Source of the DNA: DASUKM01 sp036278735
Lineage (GTDB): Bacteria > Acidobacteriota > Vicinamibacteria > Vicinamibacterales > 2-12-FULL-66-21
Length of the DNA stretch: 64,000 bases
Direction of reading: 5' to 3'
NCBI GenBank assembly: GCA_036278735.1
Contig: DASUKM010000046.1
Span: 1-64,000 of the forward strand
Shown here: positions 8,185-16,025 of the stretch, piece by piece
How the letters are laid out: every line of letters starts with the position of its first letter
Position numbering within the stretch: the stretch's first letter is position 1
Program-made: the position numbers and the translations under genes
Notes under the pieces: generated by a model
Database searches by the model: none
The model's input: only the letters and a program-made list of their open reading frames with translations
What the model was told of the DNA's origin: nothing

Positions 8185-8192
8185 GACGCGCA

Positions 8193-9770
8193 ATGCGGAT
8201 GTTCTCGACAGGCGTCTTCCTGGCCGCGTTGGCGGCAGCATCGACAGGTGTCCGGCACCCGCCTGTCCCGACACCCAATCCGTGTAATTCCGGGCTCTCG
8301 CTGGCGCCGTTCGACCTGGTCATTCGACACGCGCGCGTGATGGACGGCAGCGGTAATCCCTGGGTCCGCGCCGACGTCGGCGTGACCGGCGATCGCATCA
8401 CGGCCGTCGGGCAGCTCGACGCGACGGGGGCCACTCGCGTGATCGACGCGCACGATCAGGTGCTCTCGCCCGGGTTCATCGACGTGCATTCGCACGCCGC
8501 CGAAGGCATTACGCGCCCCGCGCTGCGGCAGGCCCAGCCGCTGCTCGCCCAGGGGGTGACGACCTTTGTCGGCAATCCTGACGGCGGCGGCCCGGTCGAT
8601 CTGGCCGCGCAGCGGGCGAAGCTCGAGAAGGGAGGCATCGGTCCCAACGTGGCGCTGCTCATCGGCCATGGCAGCGTCAGGATCGCCGTCCTCGGCCGCG
8701 CGAAACGCGCCCCTTCGAGCGCCGAGCTGGTCCGGATGGCCGAGCTCGTCCGGCAAGGCATGCGCGAAGGGGCGTTCGGCCTGTCGAGCGGCTTGTTTTA
8801 CGCCCCGGCGAGCTTCGCCACGACGGAGGAGGTGATCGCGCTCGCGAAGGTGGCGGCGGAATACGGCGGCGTGTACACCAGCCATATTCGCGACGAGGGC
8901 GATTACAACATCGGCGTCGTCGCCGCCGTCGACGAGGTGATCCGGATTGCCGACGAGGCGCACGTCACCGGCATCGTCAGCCACATGAAGGCGCTCGGTC
9001 CCGACAACTGGGGCCTGTCGAGCACGATGATCGCGCACATCGATCGGGCGCGCGCGCGCGGCGTGCCGGTGTTCGCCGATCAGTACCCCTACGATGCGTC
9101 GTCGACGAGCCTGCGGGCGGCGCTGCTGCCGGACGCGGCGGCGCCCGACGCGGCGATCGTCCATGCGAATTTGAAGCGCCGGGGCGGGGCCGACAAGATC
9201 ATGATTGCGTCGTACGCGCCCGACCGCGCGCTCGAGGGTCAGACGCTCGCGCAGATTGCGCACGCCCGCGCCCAGACGGCCGAAGCGGCCGCCATCGCGA
9301 TGCTGGCCAAAGGCGAGGCGTCGATCGTCTCGTTCAACATGTCGGAGGCGGATATCGAAGCGATCATGCGTCAGCCGTACACGATGGCCTCGAGCGACGG
9401 CGCACTGGTCGAGGCGGGCGCCGGCAAGCCGCACCCGCGCAACGACGGCGCGTTTGCGCGGCGTCTGGCCGTGTACGTCCACGACCGCCATGTCGTGCCG
9501 CTCGAGTTCGCCATCCGTTCGATGACGAGCCTGCCCGCCCTGGTCTTCGGGATCCGCGACCGCGGCACCATCCGGCCTGGCGCGTTCGCCGACCTCGTGA
9601 TCTTCGATCCGGATCGGATCCGCGATCGCGCCACGTACACGGATCCTCAGCAGCTCGCGACCGGCGTGTCCTACGTGCTCGTGAATGGCACGATCGTGCT
9701 CGACGACGGCCGGTTCACGGCGGCGCTGCCCGGACGCGTGCTCCGACACGAGCTTCCGCGTCAGCCCTGA
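8193..9770 (+). CDS. Secreted D-aminoacylase-like amidohydrolase
   Basis: A 525-residue amidohydrolase of the N-acyl-D-amino-acid deacylase group. The start MRMFSTGVFLAALAAAS looks like a short signal peptide. Then come DLVIRHARVMDGSGNPWVRADV (the N-terminal beta-sandwich opening), the metal motif SPGFIDVHSHA, TSHIRDEG with a metal-binding His, and SHMKALGPDNWG. The C-terminal part ASSDGALVEAG..HPRNDGAFARRL contains the usual catalytic Asp and the His-Pro-Arg motif of this group. It should release free D-amino acids from N-acyl derivatives or dipeptides in the periplasm. It is a single gene divergent from the small membrane gene. Its stop codon is embedded in a REP-like palindrome. Confidence 0.85.
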   Translation: MRMFSTGVFLAALAAASTGVRHPPVPTPNPCNSGLSLAPFDLVIRHARVMDGSGNPWVRADVGVTGDRITAVGQLDATGATRVIDAHDQVLSPGFIDVHSHAAEGITRPALRQAQPLLAQGVTTFVGNPDGGGPVDLAAQRAKLEKGGIGPNVALLIGHGSVRIAVLGRAKRAPSSAELVRMAELVRQGMREGAFGLSSGLFYAPASFATTEEVIALAKVAAEYGGVYTSHIRDEGDYNIGVVAAVDEVIRIADEAHVTGIVSHMKALGPDNWGLSSTMIAHIDRARARGVPVFADQYPYDASSTSLRAALLPDAAAPDAAIVHANLKRRGGADKIMIASYAPDRALEGQTLAQIAHARAQTAEAAAIAMLAKGEASIVSFNMSEADIEAIMRQPYTMASSDGALVEAGAGKPHPRNDGAFARRLAVYVHDRHVVPLEFAIRSMTSLPALVFGIRDRGTIRPGAFADLVIFDPDRIRDRATYTDPQQLATGVSYVLVNGTIVLDDGRFTAALPGRVLRHELPRQP

Positions 9771-9819
9771 AGGGCTGACCCACACTCCTCACGCTGTGGG
9801 TCAGGGCTTCAGCCCTGAC
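9760..9819. repeat. Head-to-head REP-like palindrome pair between convergent genes
   Basis: Two 20-base palindromes, GTCAGCCCTGAAGGGCTGAC at 9760-9779 and GTCAGGGCTTCAGCCCTGAC at 9800-9819, face each other across a short spacer and extend the symmetry with CCCACA/TGTGGG. The stop codons of both convergent genes (9768-9770 plus strand, 9811-9809 minus strand) lie inside the palindromes. The structure could act as a two-way terminator. Confidence 0.85.
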
Positions 9820-12800
9820 CGGCTGAGACGTCCACATGATCGAATGTCGCGGCGGCGGTCGACGACGTCGTGTGGCTCGACACGCCGAGGCCGACGTACA
9901 CGTTCGTCCCGATGTCGAACGTGTCGCTGCCGAGCGACGTCCACGCCACGCCGTCTGGCGACTGATACGCGGTGATCGTCGCGCCGGAGCGGTCCAGCCT
10001 GACCCAGTAGGGTGCGGTCGCCGCAGCGCCGCTCGCGCTGACGCTCCCGCCGCCCGCCGTGGTGCGGCGCTGGAACGCCACCCCCTTGCCTCGCGACACG
10101 AGCATGAACGCCTGCGCCGAATCGGGACTCAGGGAGTCCCGGATCATGACGCCCGCCTTCGTCCACGCTTCCGTGCCCCCGACGCTTGCGACGCGCGCGA
10201 CGACGGAACCGTCGCCCGACAGCGGCTGATAGACGTACTGCAGCGCATCGGCGGTGCCCCAGACGTCGGCGCCGGCGCCCTGGACGGTGAAGGTCGACGT
10301 GTTGGCGTCGTAGCTGGCGGATCCGGCGCGCCCGACGGCGCCGACGTCCTGGTTCACCCAGGGGGCGGGCAGCGACGGCGGCCCCTGGATCGTGCCCGAG
10401 ATGGTCACGTGATCGAAGGTCGCGATCGCCACCGACGAGTTCGTGTGGCTCGAGACCCCGAGCCCGATGTCGACGTTCGCGGGCATCGAGAACGTGTCGC
10501 TTCCGACCACCGTCCACGTCGATCCATCGGGTGACTGATAAGCGGTGATGGTGTTGCCGGATCGATCGAGCCGGACCCAGTAGGGAGCGGCCGCGGCCGC
10601 GCCGGCCGTGCTCACGCTCGTGCCGCCCGTCGCGACGCGCCGCTGGAACGCGAGCCCCTTGGTGCGCGACACGAGCATGAAGGCCTGCGCCGATCCGGAG
10701 CCCAGCGAGGCGCGGATCATGACGCCGGCCTTCACCCAGGCCTCGCTGCCGGAAGCGGTGGCCACGCGCGCGACGATCGAGCCGTCGCCCGACAGCGGCT
10801 GATACGCGTACTGGAGGGCGTCGGCCGTCCCCCAGACGTCCGCACCGGCCCCTTTCAGCTTGAACGTCGCCGTGCCGTCGTCGTAGCTCGCCGAGCCGGC
10901 GATCCCGACGCTGCCGATGTCCTGGTTCGACCACGGCGCCGGAAGGCCCGACGAGCCGCCGCCCGACCCGCCATCGCCACGCGGGTAGATGGTCGTGTCG
11001 TTCTTCAGCGGGCCGGGCGCCGTCGCGAAGTACTTCGACGGCGAGAACATGATTTGATCGATCGAAAGGCCGTCTTCCCTCGCCTGGATCCGCAACGTCT
11101 GCGGGCCCGACGTGAAATAGATCGGGATGGTGGCCGCGTTGTTTCCGTACGCGTTGTCCTGCCAGCCCCAGGCCGCTTCGCCGCAGCCGGCGCAGTTCTC
11201 GAGGTTGTACTCGGCGGCGTTCGTGGTTCCGATCCGATAGGTCGGATTTCCGCTCTTGTCGACCGACCCGGAGAACTGGACGAACACGGAGTCGTTGGCC
11301 CAGTCGTTGTTCTGCGCGTTGCCGCGCATCCAGAAGTGATACGGCGTGCCGGCGACCGCGGTAAACGTGAACTCCACGTAGCTGCCCGGGGTCGCGGCGG
11401 CGGTGGTGATCTTCGCGGCCCCCTTGTCCGGATTCCACAGGCGCTTGCCGTCGGTGGCCGTGCCGTCGCTCGTCAGCGTCCACGCGCTGCCGGTGACGAC
11501 GCCATCGTCGCCGTACAGAAGGATGTCGCCGGGGCCGAGGACGCCGTTGACCGGCGGCGCCGTGGCGGTGCCGGCCGTGGTGAACGTCCAGACGGGCCCG
11601 GTCTTGGTCAGGTTCGCCATCGTGTGCGAGACCACCTGCCAGTAATACGTGCTGCCGGGCTGCAGGTCGTCGACCGTGAAGCTCTGGAACTGGGTGCTGG
11701 ACTCGCTCGGCCCGAGATCCTTGTTGGCGAGCACCAGCTTCAGATTCGCCGGATCGGTGCCGAGCCAGACGTCGTAGAGGTGTGCCCACGGACCGCCGTA
11801 CCACTTCAGCGTGACGCTGGCGGTACTCACACCGGTGGCCCCGTTGGACGGCTTCTGGTAGACGGGCTTGTCGGGCGGCAGGGGAACGAAGTCTGTCGTC
11901 TCGGTGACACCGCCGGTGTTGTTCCATTTGCGCTCGAACTGGTCGACGAACCACTGGAACAGCGACGGCTTCGTGGTGAAGTAGTTGTGCTCCTGCTGCG
12001 ACTTGTCGGAAGGGCTGGTCCAGTTCGACGAGCCGAAGATGCTCAACGCCTGCCCGTAGAGGAGGACGAGCTTTTCGTGGGTCAGGCCCGCGTGCGCGCG
12101 CATCTTCACGTGCACCCCCGCCATGTACATCCGGTCGACGTTCCAGGAATCCCAGACGCGGGCGGGGTTGCGGTACTCTGCCGGTTCGCTGATGAGGCGG
12201 ACGGGGATGCCTCGCTGGACCGCGGTGATCATCGCGTTGGTGTGCCGCTGGTCCGTGATGCGGTACATGATGACGTCAATCTTCTGCGTCTCGGCCGCGT
12301 ACGCCTTCAGCGCGCGGCTGGCGTAGGACTGCGCCGGCGGGAAATTCAGGTCCGCATCCTGGGAAAAGGTATCGTAGCTGCGCGTGAGCGGTCCGGTGAT
12401 GTTGGCGTAATCGGCGAAGCTGGTCGTATCCACCCACGAGTCGTCGTACTTCGTCTTGAAACTGTTGACGACGGCGGGGTCGTCGGTGAAGTAAATGGCT
12501 TCATCGATGTAATTTTCATACGGTGTGGAGCTCAACGGATGCCAGGCGTCGGCGCTGTAGTTCGCGCCGCTGAACTCCACGACGTTCTGGCCGGCAAAGA
12601 GCATCATCTTCCAGTGCAGGATGCCGCTGGCGATGCGTTTGCGCATCGGGAGGCCGGCGTTCTGCAGTTCGTCGAGCCGGTCGGCATTGGCCGGCTCCGT
12701 CGCGTTGGCGCGCGGATCGACCAGCACGCGAATCTTGACGCCGGCCGCGGCGCGGTTGGCCAGTTCTGCCGTGTAGCGTGCGTCTTCCATGAACCAGAAC

Positions 12801-12985
12801 GCGACGTCGATTTCGACGTTCTCGTTTCTGATGTAGTTGATGAGAATGGCGCGGCAGTCCTCGCCGCCCGGATCGCAGAGGCGATCTAGGGCGAAGGCCG
12901 GGGTGCTGCCGGCGGTGAGGGCCAGCAGGACCGTAGTGACGGCGGCCGGCAACAGCCGGCGGCCGAAGAAGCGGTAACTCGACAT
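9809..12985 (-). CDS. Secreted phospholipase D-like protein with Fn3, sugar-binding-like and two DUF1349/LamG-like modules
   Basis: A 1058-residue exported protein. A signal peptide (residues 1-32, ending TPAFA) precedes a PLD-superfamily region (about 35-380) with two HxK halves: H124-W-K126 with ANYS downstream, and H303-E-K305 with GSSNW downstream. The aspartate that normally ends the HKD motif is Ala or Tyr here, so catalytic class is uncertain. A Fn3-like domain (about 390-480) follows, then a beta-sandwich module (about 490-665) marked by YHFWMRG and CAGCGEAAWGWQD, and two tandem repeats (about 680-865 and 870-1055) opening LPAPW.NQD, which look like DUF1349/concanavalin-type lectin modules. 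It is a paralogue of the protein at 16026-22364. Transcription is divergent from the ArsR-methyltransferase gene. Confidence 0.8.
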   Translation of the reverse strand: MSSYRFFGRRLLPAAVTTVLLALTAGSTPAFALDRLCDPGGEDCRAILINYIRNENVEIDVAFWFMEDARYTAELANRAAAGVKIRVLVDPRANATEPANADRLDELQNAGLPMRKRIASGILHWKMMLFAGQNVVEFSGANYSADAWHPLSSTPYENYIDEAIYFTDDPAVVNSFKTKYDDSWVDTTSFADYANITGPLTRSYDTFSQDADLNFPPAQSYASRALKAYAAETQKIDVIMYRITDQRHTNAMITAVQRGIPVRLISEPAEYRNPARVWDSWNVDRMYMAGVHVKMRAHAGLTHEKLVLLYGQALSIFGSSNWTSPSDKSQQEHNYFTTKPSLFQWFVDQFERKWNNTGGVTETTDFVPLPPDKPVYQKPSNGATGVSTASVTLKWYGGPWAHLYDVWLGTDPANLKLVLANKDLGPSESSTQFQSFTVDDLQPGSTYYWQVVSHTMANLTKTGPVWTFTTAGTATAPPVNGVLGPGDILLYGDDGVVTGSAWTLTSDGTATDGKRLWNPDKGAAKITTAAATPGSYVEFTFTAVAGTPYHFWMRGNAQNNDWANDSVFVQFSGSVDKSGNPTYRIGTTNAAEYNLENCAGCGEAAWGWQDNAYGNNAATIPIYFTSGPQTLRIQAREDGLSIDQIMFSPSKYFATAPGPLKNDTTIYPRGDGGSGGGSSGLPAPWSNQDIGSVGIAGSASYDDGTATFKLKGAGADVWGTADALQYAYQPLSGDGSIVARVATASGSEAWVKAGVMIRASLGSGSAQAFMLVSRTKGLAFQRRVATGGTSVSTAGAAAAAPYWVRLDRSGNTITAYQSPDGSTWTVVGSDTFSMPANVDIGLGVSSHTNSSVAIATFDHVTISGTIQGPPSLPAPWVNQDVGAVGRAGSASYDANTSTFTVQGAGADVWGTADALQYVYQPLSGDGSVVARVASVGGTEAWTKAGVMIRDSLSPDSAQAFMLVSRGKGVAFQRRTTAGGGSVSASGAAATAPYWVRLDRSGATITAYQSPDGVAWTSLGSDTFDIGTNVYVGLGVSSHTTSSTAAATFDHVDVSAGQG

Positions 12986-13220
12986 CAGCGGACCTCAACA
13001 AAAACGCGGCTGTGCTTCATTGGCGATCTTCGCAACTGCCAGCGGAGTGCCATCACGGCACAGGCGCGCGTACGGGGCAGGGTCGAGCGATGCCCCCGTA
13101 AACCCGGCGGTTGCGTCGGCGACCGCGTGGGAGTATTCGGGTGCCCTTCGAGGGCAGGGCACGGCCCTACCGACATGCGCCGGAAATGTGCCACTTTCCG
13201 GTAGCGCGGGCTGCAGGCGC
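12986..13220 (-). promoter_or_regulatory. Divergent intergenic region rich in inverted repeats; possible structured leader of the PLD gene
   Basis: This stretch has no gene. It contains several hairpins: CCGGAAA/TTTCCGG (13180-13186 and 13195-13201, perfect, eight-base spacer), GTGCCC/GGGCAC near 13141-13162, GGGGCA/TGCCCC near 13075-13097, and GTGCC/GGCAC at 13048-13062. On the minus strand these lie in the 5' region of the PLD-like gene. Short resemblances to c-di-GMP-I riboswitch words (ACGCAA, GCCGGGTTTACG) do not assemble into that fold. Confidence 0.4.
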
Positions 13221-13268
13221 TTGACAGCGGCGCGGCAACAAGCAACACTACATCCGGATATGCGGATG
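13221..13268 (+). promoter_or_regulatory. Promoter and overlapping ArsR-type operator of the ArsR-methyltransferase/ahcY operon
   Basis: TTGACA at 13221-13226 is an ideal -35 box, and a weak -10 (AACACT, 13244-13249) follows after 17 bases. Directly downstream an 18-base inverted repeat, CATCCG-GATATG-CGGATG (13251-13268), covers the expected start site and the ATG at 13260. A regulator bound here would block initiation. The centre GATAT and flanking ATC/GAT resemble operators of ArsR-family methyl-cycle regulators. Confidence 0.65.
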
Positions 13269-14210
13269 GACCGCGCGCCCGCGGAGGTGTTGGACGGATT
13301 GTCGGCGCTGGCCGACGCGACGCGCGGGCGCATTCTGCTGCTGTTGGAACGGCGCGAGCTGACGGTCTCGGAGCTGTGCGCCGTGCTGCAGCTGCCGCAG
13401 TCGACCGTCAGCCGCCAGCTGAAGACCCTCGCCGACGCGAACTGGGTCACGTCGCGGCGCGATGGCACCAGCCGCCATTACACGCTCGCCGCCGACGACC
13501 GGCATCCGGCGGAGCGCCGCTTGTGGGCGCTGCTGCGCGAGAGCGTCGCGACCATGCCCGGCGCCGCGCAGGACGCGCGACGGCTCAAAGGCGTGCTGGC
13601 GCGGCGCCGGTCGAAGTCGGAGGAGTTCTTCGCCGCGTCGGCGGGGCAGTGGGATCGCCTTCGCGCCGAGCTGTTCGGCCACACGTCGTCGCTCCAGGCG
13701 ATGCCGGCGCTGCTCGACCCGCGGTGGACGATCGGGGACCTCGGGTGCGGCACGGGACAGACGAGCGCGGCGCTGGCCCCGTTCGTGGCCCGGATCGTGG
13801 CGGTCGATCGCTCGGGCGAGATGCTCCAGGCGGCCCGCCGGCGGCTGCGCGAGTGCCTGAACGTCGACGTGCGGCGCGGCGAGCTCGAAGCCCTTCCCAT
13901 CGACGCCGGGTCGCTCGACGCGGCGCTGCTGCTGCTCGTCCTGCACCACGTGTCGGAGCCGGCCGCCGTCCTCTCGGAGGCGGCCCGCGCGCTGCGTGCC
14001 GGCGGCCGGCTGATCGTCTGCGACATGTCGCCGCACGATCGAGAGGAGTACCGGCAGCAGATGGGGCACGTCTGGCTCGGGTTCGACGACGATCAGATGC
14101 GGCGCCTGCTGGCCGACGCCGGTTTCGCCGACGTCCGCAGCGTGCCCATGCCGCCGGACCCGGCCGCGAAAGGCCCTGGATTGTTCGTCGCATCGGCGAC
14201 GCGCGCATGA
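13260..14210 (+). CDS. ArsR-family regulator fused to a SAM-dependent methyltransferase domain (SahR-like)
   Basis: A 316-residue fusion. Residues about 8-90 form an ArsR winged helix (GLSALADATRGRILLLLERR, then ELCAVLQLPQSTVSRQLKTL as the recognition helix). Residues about 125-300 form a class I methyltransferase with motif I IGDLGCGTGQTSAAL and IVAVDRSGEMLQAARRR. In Proteobacteria, ArsR proteins of this kind (SahR group) respond to S-adenosylhomocysteine and control methionine-cycle genes. Here the gene lies directly upstream of ahcY, which supports the same role. The ATG at 13260 sits inside the operator-like inverted repeat about ten bases from the -10 box, so the message is probably leaderless and the gene autoregulated. 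Whether the methyltransferase domain is catalytic or only a SAH/SAM sensor is unknown. Confidence 0.8.
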   Translation: MRMDRAPAEVLDGLSALADATRGRILLLLERRELTVSELCAVLQLPQSTVSRQLKTLADANWVTSRRDGTSRHYTLAADDRHPAERRLWALLRESVATMPGAAQDARRLKGVLARRRSKSEEFFAASAGQWDRLRAELFGHTSSLQAMPALLDPRWTIGDLGCGTGQTSAALAPFVARIVAVDRSGEMLQAARRRLRECLNVDVRRGELEALPIDAGSLDAALLLLVLHHVSEPAAVLSEAARALRAGGRLIVCDMSPHDREEYRQQMGHVWLGFDDDQMRRLLADAGFADVRSVPMPPDPAAKGPGLFVASATRA

Positions 14211-14257
14211 ACGACGAGTACGGCGGGCGTTCGCCAGGCGCGAGCAGGCGGAGCGGC

Positions 14258-14270
14258 GGGGCGAAGCCCC
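14258..14270. repeat. GGGGCGAAGCCCC hairpin, member of a repeated family
   Basis: A perfect five-base stem with a GAA loop lies in the 91-base gap between the regulator and ahcY. The same core recurs downstream of the tmRNA (54224-54238) and near 63251-63378. Confidence 0.6.
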
Positions 14271-14301
14271 CCGGCAACACAACACGACGAGGAGCATGTT
14301 C

Positions 14302-15798
14302 ATGACGACAGCCGTTCGCGACACACACCCCTTCGAGGCCGCGGCCACCGCAGGCCGCGTGCCCTACAAAGTCAAAGATCTGGCGCTGGCAGAACTTGGA
14401 CGCAAGGAGATCCGCCTGGCCGAACACGAGATGCCCGGTCTGATGGCGCTCCGCGCGCGCTACACGGGGCAGCGCCCGCTCGAAGGAGCCCGCATCATGG
14501 GCAGCCTGCACATGACCATCCAGACCGCCGTGCTGATCGAGACGCTCACCGAGCTGGGCGCCGACGTGCGATGGGTCTCGTGCAACATCTTCTCGACGCA
14601 GGACCACGCCGCGTCGGCGGTGGTCGTCGGCCGGCCGGAGACCGGCGGCACGCCCGCACATCCCCGGGGCACGCCCGTGTTTGCGTGGAAGGGGGAGACG
14701 CTCGACGAGTACTGGTGGTGCACGAGCGAAGCGCTGATGTGGCCCGACGGCGGCGGCCCGACGCAGATCGTCGACGACGGCGGCGACGCGACGCTGCTCG
14801 TGCACAAGGGCGCCGAGTTCGAGCACGCCGGCCGCGTGCCCGATTTCAATCCCGACAAGGATCCCGAGGAATGGGGGGTCATCCTGGACCTGCTCCGGAA
14901 GGAGCTGACGACCAACGGCCAGCGCTGGACGAAGCTGGCAGCCGGGATCCGCGGCGTCAGCGAAGAGACCACCACCGGCGTGCATCGGTTGTATCAGATG
15001 ATGGAGGCCGGCACGCTGCGGTTCCCGGCCATCAACGTCAACGACTCGGTCACGAAGAGCAAGTTCGACAATATTTACGGCTGCCGTCATTCGCTGATCG
15101 ACGGGATCAATCGCGCGACCGACGTGATGATGGGCGGCAAGGTCGCGCTCGTCGCGGGCTACGGCGAAGTCGGGAAGGGCTGCGCGCAGGCGCTGCGCGG
15201 CCAGGGCTGCCGGGTGATCGTCGCCGAGATCGATCCGATCTGCGCGCTGCAGGCGGCGATGGAAGGCTACGAGGTCAAGCGCATCGAGGACGTCGTCGAG
15301 ACGGCCGACATCTTCGTCACCGCGACCGGCAACATGAACATCCTCACCGTCGATCACATGGCGCGGATGAAGCACAACGCGATCGTCGGCAACATCGGCC
15401 ATTTCGACAACGAGATCGACATGGCGGGGTTGAAGAAGCGCGGGATCGAGCGGATCAACATCAAGCCGCAGTACGACGAGTTCCGCTTCCCCGACGGCCA
15501 CAGCATCCTGGTGCTGGCGGAAGGGCGGCTGCTGAATCTCGGCTGCGCCACCGGGCACCCGAGCTTCGTCATGTCGGCCTCCTTCACCAACCAGGTGATC
15601 GCCCAGCTCGAACTGCACGCACACAACGACAAGTACAAGAAGGCGGTCTACATCCTCCCGAAGCACCTCGACGAGGAGGTGGCCCGGCTGCACCTCGACC
15701 ACCTCGGCGTCAAACTGACGACGCTGCGGCCCGAACAGGCCGAGTACATCGGCGTCCCCGTCGAAGGGCCGTACAAACCGGAGCACTATCGCTACTAG
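14302..15798 (+). CDS. ahcY: Adenosylhomocysteinase (S-adenosyl-L-homocysteine hydrolase)
   Basis: A 498-residue enzyme that reversibly splits S-adenosylhomocysteine into adenosine and homocysteine using bound NAD, clearing the product of methyltransferases. Visible signatures are GSLHMTIQTAVLIETL, WVSCNIFSTQDHAASA, VNDSVTKSKFDNIYGCRHS with the catalytic Lys and Asp, the NAD motif VALVAGYGEVGKGCAQALRG, NIGHFDNEID, and the C-terminal KPEHYRY that reaches into the neighbouring subunit. It carries the roughly 40-residue insert of longer bacterial forms (DEYWWCTSEAL region). ATG at 14302 is chosen because GAGGAG at 14289-14294 is seven bases upstream; the ATG at 14296 is too close. It is probably co-transcribed with the regulator. 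Confidence 0.97.
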   Translation: MTTAVRDTHPFEAAATAGRVPYKVKDLALAELGRKEIRLAEHEMPGLMALRARYTGQRPLEGARIMGSLHMTIQTAVLIETLTELGADVRWVSCNIFSTQDHAASAVVVGRPETGGTPAHPRGTPVFAWKGETLDEYWWCTSEALMWPDGGGPTQIVDDGGDATLLVHKGAEFEHAGRVPDFNPDKDPEEWGVILDLLRKELTTNGQRWTKLAAGIRGVSEETTTGVHRLYQMMEAGTLRFPAINVNDSVTKSKFDNIYGCRHSLIDGINRATDVMMGGKVALVAGYGEVGKGCAQALRGQGCRVIVAEIDPICALQAAMEGYEVKRIEDVVETADIFVTATGNMNILTVDHMARMKHNAIVGNIGHFDNEIDMAGLKKRGIERINIKPQYDEFRFPDGHSILVLAEGRLLNLGCATGHPSFVMSASFTNQVIAQLELHAHNDKYKKAVYILPKHLDEEVARLHLDHLGVKLTTLRPEQAEYIGVPVEGPYKPEHYRY

Positions 15799-15822
15799 GC
15801 CGCGCTCGGCTCGCTCACGAAT

Positions 15823-15845
15823 GGTCAGGGCGTAAAGCCCTGACC
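15823..15845. repeat. REP-like palindrome GGTCAGGGC-GTAAA-GCCCTGACC
   Basis: A perfect nine-base stem with a five-base loop, 25 bases after the ahcY stop. It belongs to the same family as the pair at 9760-9819 and the copy at 25459-25479. The rest of the 15799-16025 gap holds a C-rich tract (about 15908-15935) and no gene. Confidence 0.8.
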
Positions 15846-16025
15846 CACATCTCCGCGCTCCGCCTCTCCGCACCCCCCGCCCTTCGGACCATCCTGTGCC
15901 GGTTCGGACCCCCCCCCACCCCCACCCCCCACCCCGCGCTCGGCGCCCGGATACTGCTGACCTTGAAATCGCGGCAGCCGAAGTTCACGATAAATGGCCC
16001 CATCAACTCAGAAAGGCTCCCCCCC

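Noticed and set aside
9801..12889. Long plus-strand and alternate-frame ORFs opposite the PLD-like gene
   Set aside because: They are Arg/Val/Asp-rich shadows caused by high GC at third positions; the minus-strand frame has a signal peptide and recognisable domains.
13021..13140. c-di-GMP-I (GEMM) riboswitch on the minus strand
   Set aside because: ACGCAA and GCCGGGTTTACG are present, but the tetraloop receptor, the GGCAAACC word and the right order are missing.
14211..14301. SAH riboswitch before ahcY
   Set aside because: The gap contains GCCAGGC and a hairpin, but lacks the GAGGAGCGCTGC core and the pseudoknot order; the upstream ArsR-type regulator explains control better.
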